From CAZWCX01 sp964632945 (GTDB lineage: Bacteria > Planctomycetota > MHYJ01 > WSZJ01 > CAZWCX01), in NCBI GenBank assembly GCA_964632945.1, contig CAZWCX010000002.1, positions 1 through 64,000 on the forward strand: DNA of 64,000 bases. The letters run 5' to 3'. The position numbers and the translations under genes are program-made. Below, in pieces: positions 26,364 to 35,579 of the stretch. The notes under the pieces were generated by a model, which was not told where the DNA came from, did no database searches, and saw only the letters and a list, made by a program, of their open reading frames with translations. Within the stretch, counting starts at the first letter, position 1, and the number at the start of each line of letters is the position of its first letter.

Positions 26364-26893
26364 TGGGCGGCAAGGAGGGCGCAGCCGTGGGCGATTCTCG
26401 ATCCCTGGTTCGGCAGATCCGCGTGGCCTCGCCCTGTCCTGCGGATTGGGCCCGCATGGCAGGGGATGAGCGGGTCCGCTTCTGCTCCGAGTGCCGGCTC
26501 CACGTCTACAATCTGTCCGTGATGACGGAAGGGGAGATCGAGGATCTCGTGCGGGAGAAGGACGGCCGGCTGTGCGTGCGGTTCTTTCGCCGCGCGGACG
26601 GGACGGTGTTGACCGGGGATTGCCCGGTCGGCCGGAGTGCCGCGAGGCGGCGGTTGGCGTGGATCTCGGCCGGCGTGGCGGCGGTCCTGGGGGCGATCGG
26701 GGGACTCGGCTTCGCGCAGCGGGACCGGATTGCCCTCGGCACGCGGGACTCGCGCCTGCGGAGGGTCGAGCCGTTCCGCTCGGTGCTGAACTGGCTGTTC
26801 CCGGTGCCGTTCGGAGGCGCCGAGGTGGGGAAACTGATGATGCCCCGGATCGCTCCACCAGCCGGCGAGCCGGGCGGGAATTCCGAAAAGTAG
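26363..26893 (+). CDS. Single-span membrane protein with N-terminal Cys-motif domain, copy 2
   Basis: A protein of 176 residues and clear paralogue of the preceding gene. It has the same order of elements: IRVASPC (Cys25), CSEC (Cys41, Cys44), VYNLSVMT, GRLCVRFFRRADGTVLTGDC (Cys71, Cys87), a transmembrane segment near 99-117, and TRDSRLRRVEPFRSVLNWL. All five cysteines are kept while the tails differ, consistent with tandem duplication followed by divergence. The start ATG 26363 shares its A with the upstream TGA. Its stop lies 16 bp from the stop of the convergent HtrA-like gene. Function unknown; a heteromeric membrane sensor is one possibility. Confidence 0.8.
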   Translation: MGGKEGAAVGDSRSLVRQIRVASPCPADWARMAGDERVRFCSECRLHVYNLSVMTEGEIEDLVREKDGRLCVRFFRRADGTVLTGDCPVGRSAARRRLAWISAGVAAVLGAIGGLGFAQRDRIALGTRDSRLRRVEPFRSVLNWLFPVPFGGAEVGKLMMPRIAPPAGEPGGNSEK

Positions 26894-26909
26894 CAGGCTC
26901 CGTGCCCGC

Positions 26910-28046
26910 CTACTGGACAGCCTCCAGGACCACTTTCAGCTCGGTCCGCCCGCCGTCCCGATAGACGCCCACCTTGACGCTCTCACCGATCTGCCGCCCC
27001 TCCAGGGCCAGGTAGAGGTCGTTGACGTCCTTCAGAGGCTTGCCCGCCAGGTCGAGCAGGATATCCCCCAGCAGGAGGCGTCCCTGGGCGGTGCGTCGGG
27101 TCGGCCGCAGGCCGGCCCGTTCGGCTTCGCTGCCTCCGACCACCTGGATGACGAGGACGCCGCGCTGGATGCCCAGCCGGCGCGCCAGGGAATCCTCCGC
27201 CACGCGGATCCCGAGCCCCGGCCGGATCACCTTCCCGTGGAGGATGAGCTGCGGGACGATGCGGCGGACGGTGTCGACGGGAAGGGCGAAGCCGATTCCC
27301 GCCGATGCCCCGGACGGGCTGTAGATCGCGGTGTTCACCCCGATCAACCGACCGGCGCTGTCGAGCAGCGGTCCCCCGGAATTTCCCGGATTCACGGCCG
27401 CATCGGTCTGGATCATGCCCTGGATCGGCCGGCGGGACACCGACTCGATTTCGCGTTCGAGCGCGCTCACGATCCCGGTCGTGAGGGTCTGGTCGAGCCC
27501 GAACGGGTTGCCGATGGCGAACGCTTTCTGGCCCACCAGGAGATCGGCGGAAGTGCCCAGGTCGATCGGGCGCAGACGATCGGCATCGACCTCGATGCGC
27601 AGCACGGCCAGGTCGTAGTCCGGAGCGAGGCCGACGACTTCGGCGTCCCACGTGGACTGATCCGAGAGGGTGACCAGGGCCTTGTCGCCTCCCTGGATGA
27701 CATGGAAGTTGGTGACCACGTGACCGCGGGCGTCCCACACGAACCCCGATCCGGTCCCCTCCGGGATCTGGGTGATGTTGCGCGAGAAGAAGTCGCGTCG
27801 CACGGCGATGCGCGTGATGTGGACGACGCTGGGGGAGCAGCGGCGGAACAGATCGACGGTGGCGCGCTCGTCGGGTTCCAGCGCGGCGCGTGGAGTGATG
27901 ACCCGCTCTTCTCCGTTTGCGGGGGAGAGGAGTTCCCCCCGTTCCCAGAGGCGCCCGGCCCAGAGGCCGAAGGCGACGGAACCGGCGACCACCGGCCAGA
28001 GCCAGATCGACCGCCGTGGGGGGGAGGCTGCGGTTGCGTGGTTCAT
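26910..28046 (-). CDS. HtrA/DegP-like membrane-anchored serine protease with one PDZ domain
   Basis: An S1C-family periplasmic protease of 378 residues. An N-terminal anchor (residues ~14-31) is followed by the trypsin-like domain with the full triad: His115 (VTNFHV), Asp145 (YDLAVL) and Ser223 (NPGNSGGP). A single PDZ domain covers about 280-375 (LGIQRGVLVIQVVGGSEAER). This matches DegS/HhoA-type proteins that degrade misfolded envelope proteins or release anti-sigma factors. ATG 28046 has a GAGGTGG ribosome-binding site. It is divergent from the two tandem kinase genes, and both promoters probably lie in 28047-28338, suggesting shared envelope-stress control. Confidence 0.94.
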   Translation of the reverse strand: MNHATAASPPRRSIWLWPVVAGSVAFGLWAGRLWERGELLSPANGEERVITPRAALEPDERATVDLFRRCSPSVVHITRIAVRRDFFSRNITQIPEGTGSGFVWDARGHVVTNFHVIQGGDKALVTLSDQSTWDAEVVGLAPDYDLAVLRIEVDADRLRPIDLGTSADLLVGQKAFAIGNPFGLDQTLTTGIVSALEREIESVSRRPIQGMIQTDAAVNPGNSGGPLLDSAGRLIGVNTAIYSPSGASAGIGFALPVDTVRRIVPQLILHGKVIRPGLGIRVAEDSLARRLGIQRGVLVIQVVGGSEAERAGLRPTRRTAQGRLLLGDILLDLAGKPLKDVNDLYLALEGRQIGESVKVGVYRDGGRTELKVVLEAVQ

Positions 28047-28120
28047 GGATCCACCTCGCGGGGTAGGCCCACCCCGCGGGGATCCGCTGCAGGGGGCGCG
28101 GGGTCGGTCGGGCAGCGTCC

Positions 28121-28150
28121 TTGACTCGATTCCAAAGCCCATGCTACCCT
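28121..28150 (+). promoter_or_regulatory. Promoter of the tandem kinase operon
   Basis: TTGACT (28121-28126), 18 bases, TACCCT (28145-28150) with TGC just before the -10. It is ~190 bases before the kinase start. A weaker opposing element (GTGACA 28168-28163, 16 bases, TAGCAT 28146-28141) overlaps it on the minus strand and could drive the HtrA-like gene, so the two may compete. Confidence 0.5.
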
Positions 28151-28338
28151 TTTTTTGGCATTTGTCACTTCTCGCTTCGGCCCCCTCCGCGCGGAATCCG
28201 CCGTCGGACATTCCCGAAAGAGAGGTTCCGGTTCGGCGAGGTCGGTCGTGCGGCCGCGCCCTCGTGGGTGGGTCGGGCCGCGGCGGAATTCGCGATGGGC
28301 GTGACGCGGCCTGGGATCCGGATTTGCGGAGCGGCGGC

Positions 28339-31300
28339 ATGAAAACGGGGGAGGGGGATCGGCCGCCGGCGGGGGATCCGCCCCCTCGGCCCGACCGCCG
28401 GTTGCCCGAGGGGGAGGGGAAGACTTCGCAGCACTCCCCCCCGATCGCCCCGGAGCCGCTTGGACCCGACGGCGCCCTCGACGGAACCGTCGGGGCGACC
28501 CTCCTGCACGGCGGGGTCCCCCGTGCCGACGTCGCGGCGGGAACGGTTGCGGAGGGCTCGTCTTCTGCCACGGTCCTGCGACCGGCGAACCCGCAGGCCG
28601 CCGAGGCGGGGACGGTGCTCGCAACGCCCGGCTCCGCGCTTCCGCGCGATCGCGCGACCCTGCTCCGCGGAGGGCCGCCCGGCTCCGCAGACGCCGAGAC
28701 CGGCTCGCCCCGGGTGCGCATCGGTCCATACGAAGTCCTGTCGAAACTCGGAGAGGGTGCGATGGGGGTGGTCTACCTGGCGCGCCAGGTGGACCTGAAT
28801 CGTACGGTCGCCCTCAAAGTACTGCACGCGCGGGGGGACAAGGACCAACTCGCGCAACGGTTCTTGCGCGAGGCCCAGGCGGCCGCGCGCTTGCATCATC
28901 CCGGCATCGTCGCCGTGCACGAGGTCGGTCGCGACGGCGATCTCCATTACTTCTCCATGGACTACGTCCTCGGCCAGACCCTCGGCGACCTGATCGAGTC
29001 CGGGCCGTTGACGCCGCGCCGCGCCCTGGAGTTGGTGGAGACCCTCGCCCGCACGCTTTCCTACGCCCATGCGGAGGGGATCATCCACCGCGACTTGAAA
29101 CCCGCGAACATCCTGGTGACCGGGGACGGGAGGCCGTTGCTCGCGGACTTCGGACTCGCCAAGGACCTCAGTCGCGAATCGATGCTGACGCAGGAGGGGA
29201 TGACCCTCGGCACGCCCGCCTACATGCCGCCGGAGCAGGCGATGGGACGCGTGGGGGAGATGGACGCGCGCAGCGACGTCTACTCTCTCGGGGCGGTGCT
29301 CTATCACTTGCTGACCGGCCGTCCTCCCTTCACGGGGGACAACCCGTTCGAGGTGGTGAAGCAGGTGGTCGAGGCCCAGCCCCCCCCTGTGCGGATGCTG
29401 GCCTCCGAGGTGAACCGGGACATCGAGACGTTGTGCATGAAGTGCCTCGAGAAGGACCGCTCGCGTCGCTATGCCAGCGCGGAGGCATTGGCCGAAGACG
29501 TGCACCGGTTCCTGGAAGGGCAGCCGATTTCGGCCCGCCCTCCTTCGGTCGCGGGCCGGATCGTGCGCGCGGCGCGTCGGAACCTGGGTCTCACGCTGGC
29601 GGCCGCGGCCGTGCTCCTGGTCCTCGGGGTCTCCACGCTCGTCCTGCTCGCCATCGGACGGCGGGCGGAGGAGCGGACCGCCCGCGAGCGCGCGGCGAGC
29701 GAACGCGCCTCGCGGCAGACCCTCGATGCGCTCGACCGGCTGAAAGCCGCGGGATCGCGACTGCCCGCGGAGCGGCGGCGGCTGGTCGAGGAGGTTCGGG
29801 CCTCCCTCGATCAGGTGTTGTCCGACAGTCCGCGGGCGCGCAGCGCCCGCCTCGCACGCGCCCGCCTGGCCGAACAGTCCGGACACTTCCACGACGCGGT
29901 GTCCGACCTGACGTTCCTCCACGAGGAAACCCCGGGAGATCCGCTGATCCAGTACCGGATCCAGGCTCTCTACGACCATGTGCGGATCGCGCAGCTCGAC
30001 GGCGCGTTACGGGAGTTCCACCGCCGCGTGGCGGAGTGCATCCGTCTCCTCCAGGAGTCCGGAGGGCCGCCGTACGCGGGGTACTCCCGGCTGCGGTCCC
30101 ATCTCGCCGTGGGCCGGACCCGCGAGGCCCTCGCCGAAGCCGCCGTCTCGCTCGATGCGGCGGACGGCTCCCTCGACCGCCTGCAGTTGTCCGTCCTCGT
30201 CGGGCTGGTCGATCCGGAAGCGGAGCCGCTACGTCTCCTTCGACGGCTCGAGGAGTGGATCCGGCGGGATCCTTGCGATCCGCTGCCTCTCCGACTGCGC
30301 GCGCGGCTGTTGGCCGGGATCGATCGGAACGAGGAGGCCTTCCGGGATCTCGAATCCATCCTGCAACTCACCGCCCATCGGGTGCGTTCCGACTTTCGTT
30401 TGCTGATTCGGGTTTCGGAGGACTTGTTCCGGGGCCGGGACGATCCCCGGCTTCGCGCCCTGCTCGAGGAGGCGGTGCGGGAAGTGTCGGATGCGAGCGA
30501 GGCCTGGTTCGCGTTCGCCGAGTTCCATCGAAAGGCCGGACGGCTCGACGAAGCGGCGGCGGCGCTTCAGCGGGCGCGGGAGAAGGGGCGCGCGCCGTAC
30601 CTGGTGGCGAGCGCCGAATTCGAGGTGCGGTATGCCGCTCACGGCGCCGATGCGGCGCATCGCTTTCTGGAAGAGTTGATGAAGGAGCGGCCGCCGGGGG
30701 AGGAGGTGCGTGTCTCAGGAGGGTCGGTGATCGACTCGATGGTCGAGGCGCTGATCCGGCGCAAGGAATTCGCGCTCGCCGGAGAGATGCTGGAGATCGC
30801 GCGGGCGGCCGCTCCGGCGGATGCCAAGATCCTGGAACTCCGCGCAGATCTGGAATTCGCCCGCGGACAGAACGAGGAGGCGGTCCGACGGTACGACGAG
30901 GCGCTTGCAGCGGCGGAACCGCCGGACGCCTCCATGATCGCGCGCCGGGCCCGGGCGCTGGGGCGGATGCGTCGCTACGGCGAGGCGGCCGCGGGACTCC
31001 GGGAGGCGGTCCGTCTCAATCCCACGAACCGTTCCTTTCGCTCCCACTACGCCCGCTTCCTGCTGTTCAGCGGCGATCTTCGCGGCACCCTGGACCAGAT
31101 CACCGAGGTGCTCTATCTGACCCCGCTGGCGGAGGCGGAACGGGACGTGGAGGCGCTCATCCAGGGGGATTTTGATCGCTTCACGTCGCGTGACCGGCCG
31201 GAAGGCGGCGATCGCACGCGCGCGGACACCGAGCGTCTGCTGGCCCAGTCCGCGATGCGGCCGCTGCTGGCGCCGTTGATGCGTCGCCTCGTCCAGCGCG

Positions 31301-31578
31301 GGCAGGGCGCGATGAAGGTTTCGGATCACGAGCGGGCGGAGCGATGCTTCTCGGCGGCCATGATCTGCCAGCCGACGGCGCCCGAGCCGTATGTCGGACT
31401 GGCCCGGCTCTACGCGGAAACCGGGGCCGGCATGGGGGCGATCCTGGCGATCGAGCGCGCCGCGGAACTCGGCTTTCGCGACTTCGCCGGACTGTCCGAG
31501 CAGACCTGGTTCCAGGGTTTGACCGCCTATCCCCGCGTTCGGCGCCTGGTCGATTCGAACGGGGGGGAAGGGAAGTGA
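28339..31578 (+). CDS. Membrane-anchored Ser/Thr protein kinase with TPR-like tail (tandem copy 1)
   Basis: The product is 1,079 residues. A low-complexity Pro/Gly/Ala-rich N-terminus of ~125 residues precedes the kinase domain at about 127-395, with KLGEGAMGVVYLARQ, Lys in VALKVLH, HRDLKPANIL, DFGLAKD and GTPAYMPPEQ, all catalytic residues present. A transmembrane segment lies near 415-440 (LTLAAAAVLLVLGVSTLVLL). The remaining ~640 residues are helical TPR-like repeats, predicted extracytoplasmic. ATG 28339 was chosen because the frame upstream has no kinase-like content; it has a modest GGAG. The stop overlaps the next kinase start as GTGA. Substrates unknown. Confidence 0.92.
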   Translation: MKTGEGDRPPAGDPPPRPDRRLPEGEGKTSQHSPPIAPEPLGPDGALDGTVGATLLHGGVPRADVAAGTVAEGSSSATVLRPANPQAAEAGTVLATPGSALPRDRATLLRGGPPGSADAETGSPRVRIGPYEVLSKLGEGAMGVVYLARQVDLNRTVALKVLHARGDKDQLAQRFLREAQAAARLHHPGIVAVHEVGRDGDLHYFSMDYVLGQTLGDLIESGPLTPRRALELVETLARTLSYAHAEGIIHRDLKPANILVTGDGRPLLADFGLAKDLSRESMLTQEGMTLGTPAYMPPEQAMGRVGEMDARSDVYSLGAVLYHLLTGRPPFTGDNPFEVVKQVVEAQPPPVRMLASEVNRDIETLCMKCLEKDRSRRYASAEALAEDVHRFLEGQPISARPPSVAGRIVRAARRNLGLTLAAAAVLLVLGVSTLVLLAIGRRAEERTARERAASERASRQTLDALDRLKAAGSRLPAERRRLVEEVRASLDQVLSDSPRARSARLARARLAEQSGHFHDAVSDLTFLHEETPGDPLIQYRIQALYDHVRIAQLDGALREFHRRVAECIRLLQESGGPPYAGYSRLRSHLAVGRTREALAEAAVSLDAADGSLDRLQLSVLVGLVDPEAEPLRLLRRLEEWIRRDPCDPLPLRLRARLLAGIDRNEEAFRDLESILQLTAHRVRSDFRLLIRVSEDLFRGRDDPRLRALLEEAVREVSDASEAWFAFAEFHRKAGRLDEAAAALQRAREKGRAPYLVASAEFEVRYAAHGADAAHRFLEELMKERPPGEEVRVSGGSVIDSMVEALIRRKEFALAGEMLEIARAAAPADAKILELRADLEFARGQNEEAVRRYDEALAAAEPPDASMIARRARALGRMRRYGEAAAGLREAVRLNPTNRSFRSHYARFLLFSGDLRGTLDQITEVLYLTPLAEAERDVEALIQGDFDRFTSRDRPEGGDRTRADTERLLAQSAMRPLLAPLMRRLVQRGQGAMKVSDHERAERCFSAAMICQPTAPEPYVGLARLYAETGAGMGAILAIERAAELGFRDFAGLSEQTWFQGLTAYPRVRRLVDSNGGEGK

Positions 31579-34500
31579 ACCGCCCATTCGAACCGCGGGG
31601 CGGGGAACCGCAGTCACCGGCCGGCGCGGGTGCGGCGACTCCGTCCGCCCAGACCCCGCCGGCAGGTTCCGCGCCGGGCGTGGTCCCGTCGGAAGCCGCG
31701 ACGCGGCGTCCGGAAGACGGAAGCGCGGCGCAGACGAACACCTCCGGGGAGAGCGCCGAGGAACGGGCGACTACGGTGCGCGTCGGTCCGGAAAGAGCCG
31801 GGATCGATGCAGGCGGAGAGACCGTCCTGGCGGGGGTTCCCGCGGTTTCGCGCGCGATGGCCCCGTCCCCGCCGCGCTCGCGAATCGGTCCCTACGAGGT
31901 GCTCGAAGAACTGGGGTACGGGGCCTCGGGCGTGGTCTACCTCGCACGGCAGGTGGACCTCGATCGTACGGTTGCGCTCAAGGTGCTTCGCCGGGAGGGG
32001 GGGGAGGACGCGGAGCGGATCCAGCGTTTCCTTCGCGAGGCGCAGTCGGCCGCAAGGCTCCAACACCCGAACATCGTCCCGATTCACGAGGTCGGACGCG
32101 AGGAGGATCTCTACTACTACTCCATGGAATTCGTCCGCGGGATGACGCTGGAGCGGTTGTGCGCCGGCGGACCCGCGACCCCCCGTCGGGCGCTGCAGAT
32201 CGTCCTGGAAGTCGCACGCGCGCTCGAGTACTCCCATGCGCAAGGGATCATCCACCGCGACCTCAAGCCGCAGAACATCCTGATCCCGGAGGACGGCCGG
32301 CCCCGCGTGACCGACTTCGGGCTGGCGCGGGATCTTCACCGTGACTCCGCGCTCACGCAGGAGGGGACCATGCTGGGTACCCCCTCCTACATGCCGCCGG
32401 AGCAGGCTTTGGGCCGGCTGACCTCCATCGACGAGCGCAGCGACGTGTACTCCCTTGGGGCGGTCCTGTATTTCCTCCTCGCCGGTCGCCCGCCCTTCGA
32501 AGGGATCACCCCGTTCGAAGTCGTGACCCGAGTCCTGCACGACCCGCCGCTCCCCCTCCGGCAGTGGGTGCCGGCGGTCCACCCCGACATCGAGACGATC
32601 AGTTTCAAGTGCATGGAGAAAGAGCCGGAGCGGCGCTATCCGACGATGACCGCCCTGGTCACGGAAGTCGAACGGTTCCTGGACGGACTGCCGATTTCCG
32701 CCCGGCCGCCCTCCCTGTCGGAGCGCGTCCTGCGCACGGCACGGCGCCACCGGATCGCCACCTTCGCTTCGCTCATCGCGGTCTTCGCCGTCTCCGCGTC
32801 GGTCCTCTGGTCGGCCTGGGTCTCGCTGGAACACGAAGAGCGGGGCCGGCGCGAACAGGTCCTGTTCCAGCAGGCGACCCGGATCTTTCAGGTCCTGCTC
32901 GACCAGCAGGCGGCGTGCGAGCGGGAGGCGCCGGAGCGATTCGCCGCATGCGCATCGCGGGTGCGCGACGAACTGCAGGAGGTGCTTTCCCTTCGGCCCG
33001 ACTACCGGGAAGCGCGCCTGCGCCGTGCCGACCTGAGCCGGACGCTCGGCCAGTTGGATGCCGCGGCGCGGGACTATGACGCATTGATGGTGCTGGATCC
33101 CGATTCGGTGGAGCTGATGTATCGCTACCAGGCCCTGGGGGATGCCGCCCTCGACGACGGTCTGGCCGACACGCACCGGGGCCTGGTGGAAACCGCTCAG
33201 CGGCTTGCCCGTACCCTCCAGACGCTGGAGTCCGGAGACTACGGTCGGGCGTCCCGGTTGCGTCTCGCCCTGCGTCAGGGGGACATTGCCGCGGCGCTTT
33301 CGTTGTCGCGCGACCTGATGACCCGGCACGGCGATCGCCCGGAAATCCTCACGTTGCACGCCGAGGCGCTGCTGGCGGCCGGCGGGACGAGCCTGCTCGA
33401 GGCTTTGAGCGCGGCCGACGCGGCGCTCCAGGCGCGTCCGCGGGCGCAGGTCCAGTACCGGCTTCGCGGCCGGATTCTGCTTTCACTTCGTCGGGTGGAG
33501 GAGGCGATCGCCGATTTCTGGACCTGCGTGCGACTCCGGCCGGAGCCGCTGCGGGTCGATCTGGAGCGGCTCTGTCGCGCCTACCGATCCTCCCACGATC
33601 CCGGCGAGACCGGATACCGGGCCGCGCTCGAGCGTCTGGTCTCGGTCCATCCGCAGGCCGCCAGCGGCTGGACCTGGCTGGCGCGCCTGGAACTGGACCG
33701 GGGAGACCTGGACCGCGCCGCGATTGCGGTGGAGAGGGCGCACGCGCTGACGCCCGGGGACCCGGCGGTGTGGGCGGAGCGGATCCGGCTCGAAGTCCAC
33801 CGGGCGGGGGTGCCGGCGGCCGTGGAAATCCTGCTCGAGCGGATCGAGCGCGCGGATCGGAACTGGATCGCCGATGCTTCGGTGGAATCGCTGGCCCGCC
33901 TCAGCCGCGGTCTGATCGAGGCGGGGTTGCGCCCGCGTGCGGCGGAGGTGGCGGCGGAAATCGCCCGGAAGCGTCCGGAGGAGGCGGAGTTGCGGGCCGC
34001 CGACGCGTTCGCGGCGTTGGCCATCGGCAACACCCGACAGGCGCTTGCGGCGTTCGACGCGGCGCTGGCCCTGCGCGCGTCGGAGCCCGGGTGGCTGCGC
34101 GGGCGCGCCCGCGCGCTGTTCTGGCTGGAACGGGCGGACGAGGGCCTCGATTCGCTGGTCTCCGCCGTCGGGCTGGATCCGGGGGACGCCGAGGCTCTCC
34201 TCGAACTCGCTCTCCTCCATGAGTATCGCGGTCGCGAAGAGGCGGCGTCGGAATCGCTTCGCGCGGCCGCGCTGGCCGTTCCGCTCCGGCGTCTGGGAGA
34301 CCGTTGGCGCTCCTGGCGGGAGGGAGCGACGTCGAGTTCGATCCCCGAACCGTCGTCGCAGGATGCGCGGGACCGCCGCATGGCGCTCTTCGCCTCGGTC
34401 TCGCCGCGAGCCGCGCGATCCCTCTGCGATGAGGGGTCGCGGGCCCTGCGCGCGGGGCTGGACGCAAGGGCGGAAGCGTGCTTCGGGGCGGCGACCGTCG

Positions 34501-34697
34501 TCGAGCCGGACAACCCGGAAGTCTATCTCGGATTGACCCGGGCGCACTCCCGCCGGGGCGCGTGGATCCCGGCCATCCTCGCCCTCGAGCGAGCGCTCGA
34601 TCTCGGGGTGTCGGGCCGGGAGTCTCTGGCCGAGGATCCCGATTTGCGGGCGCTGATGGAATTCCCCCGCGTGCGGGAAGCCCTCGAACCCCGTTGA
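31575..34697 (+). CDS. Membrane-anchored Ser/Thr protein kinase with TPR-like tail (tandem copy 2)
   Basis: A kinase of 1,040 residues, paralogue of the gene before it; the kinase domains share RIGPYEVL, VVYLARQVDL and DRTVALKVL. Order: low-complexity N-terminus of ~100 residues, kinase domain ~103-370 (GYGASG loop, HRDLKPQNIL, DFGLARD, GTPSYMPPEQ), transmembrane segment near 394-418, then ~620 residues of TPR-like helices. GTG 31575 overlaps the previous stop (GTGA), so the two kinases are made together and might phosphorylate each other. The tails are much more diverged than the kinase domains, pointing to different binding partners after duplication. Confidence 0.92.
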   Translation: MNRPFEPRGGEPQSPAGAGAATPSAQTPPAGSAPGVVPSEAATRRPEDGSAAQTNTSGESAEERATTVRVGPERAGIDAGGETVLAGVPAVSRAMAPSPPRSRIGPYEVLEELGYGASGVVYLARQVDLDRTVALKVLRREGGEDAERIQRFLREAQSAARLQHPNIVPIHEVGREEDLYYYSMEFVRGMTLERLCAGGPATPRRALQIVLEVARALEYSHAQGIIHRDLKPQNILIPEDGRPRVTDFGLARDLHRDSALTQEGTMLGTPSYMPPEQALGRLTSIDERSDVYSLGAVLYFLLAGRPPFEGITPFEVVTRVLHDPPLPLRQWVPAVHPDIETISFKCMEKEPERRYPTMTALVTEVERFLDGLPISARPPSLSERVLRTARRHRIATFASLIAVFAVSASVLWSAWVSLEHEERGRREQVLFQQATRIFQVLLDQQAACEREAPERFAACASRVRDELQEVLSLRPDYREARLRRADLSRTLGQLDAAARDYDALMVLDPDSVELMYRYQALGDAALDDGLADTHRGLVETAQRLARTLQTLESGDYGRASRLRLALRQGDIAAALSLSRDLMTRHGDRPEILTLHAEALLAAGGTSLLEALSAADAALQARPRAQVQYRLRGRILLSLRRVEEAIADFWTCVRLRPEPLRVDLERLCRAYRSSHDPGETGYRAALERLVSVHPQAASGWTWLARLELDRGDLDRAAIAVERAHALTPGDPAVWAERIRLEVHRAGVPAAVEILLERIERADRNWIADASVESLARLSRGLIEAGLRPRAAEVAAEIARKRPEEAELRAADAFAALAIGNTRQALAAFDAALALRASEPGWLRGRARALFWLERADEGLDSLVSAVGLDPGDAEALLELALLHEYRGREEAASESLRAAALAVPLRRLGDRWRSWREGATSSSIPEPSSQDARDRRMALFASVSPRAARSLCDEGSRALRAGLDARAEACFGAATVVEPDNPEVYLGLTRAHSRRGAWIPAILALERALDLGVSGRESLAEDPDLRALMEFPRVREALEPR

Positions 34698-34748
34698 GCC
34701 GCGGGCGGGCGATCGGACGTGCGCCGATCCCCCCGGCGACGCGCCCGA

Positions 34749-35525
34749 TCACTTTACCGGCTTGCCGTCGCCCCACGCCTGCATGGCTTGTTGCAGCGTC
34801 ATGAGGTTGATCCCGTACGCCTCCGCCGTGTGACGCTGAATCGGGTCGTTGATCCAACCGCAGCGCGGGCAGGTGTCGAAAGGTTCCTCGAACGCGGGTT
34901 CGAGCGTGCACACGGGGCAGGCGCTGGGAGATTTCGCGCACTCTACGCGGATGCAGTCGCCGGCGTCGATCAGGACCCGCAGGTTGCTGCGGACGATGTT
35001 GCGGCCCCAGCGCCATCCGCAGCGGACGAGGTGGGATTCGACGAAGTGGTCGATTTCGGCGTTGGCTGATTGATACGCCCGACTGGAGGGAAACGCCTCC
35101 TCTCCCTCCCAGGAGAAGGTGAACTCGACCCAGTTTTGCGTGGGCGGCGGGGGAGCGCCGTGTCCGGACGTGATGTCTTCCATGGCGCCGCGCCCGAGCG
35201 CGTCGACCTCGTCCGCGGTCAGGGGCGTTCCCGACTCGATCCGGCGCAGAGTCAATCGGCCGTCGGCCACGAAGCCTGCCATCGCCTTGTGGCGCGCGGC
35301 GACCTCGGCCCGCTGCCAGTCTTTCAGGCACTGCAGGCAGTAGCGCGACGCCGTGCCGCGGAAGACCTCGCCGGATTGCATCCGCTCCTCGGGCGGAATG
35401 GCCTGTCCCTCGTAGAACGTGTCGGTGGGTCCAAGCGGCCCCGCCCGGAAGGTCACCTCGAAGCGATTCTCCACGCCGCATCGCTTGCACGAGAGTTGCG
35501 CGAAGACTCGACGATAGGCATCCAT
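34749..35525 (-). CDS. Cys-rich putative zinc-binding protein with a CPCC-like C-terminus
   Basis: A soluble protein of 258 residues. Cysteine pairs occur near the N-terminus (SCKRC), at CLQC (about residue 63-66) and in the last 70 residues (ACPVC, then CPRCGWINDPIQR). The final stretch, followed by GINLMTLQQA, resembles the second half of the CPCC cysteine-rich domain (CPVC-WEDD-Q then G-N-x-x-x-L-x-x-A). Zinc binding is likely from the pattern; function unknown. It lies 54 bp downstream of the ABC exporter gene on the same strand, probably in the same transcript. ATG 35525 has AGGAGGACCTCGG just upstream. Confidence 0.75.
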   Translation of the reverse strand: MDAYRRVFAQLSCKRCGVENRFEVTFRAGPLGPTDTFYEGQAIPPEERMQSGEVFRGTASRYCLQCLKDWQRAEVAARHKAMAGFVADGRLTLRRIESGTPLTADEVDALGRGAMEDITSGHGAPPPPTQNWVEFTFSWEGEEAFPSSRAYQSANAEIDHFVESHLVRCGWRWGRNIVRSNLRVLIDAGDCIRVECAKSPSACPVCTLEPAFEEPFDTCPRCGWINDPIQRHTAEAYGINLMTLQQAMQAWGDGKPVK

Positions 35526-35579
35526 CCGAGGTCCTCCTCCGGGGTGGTCGACCGGGAATCGCCGGCCGGTGCGGGCATT

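Noticed and set aside
34698..34748. Search for a bidirectional terminator between convergent genes
   Set aside because: No inverted repeat of useful length was found.
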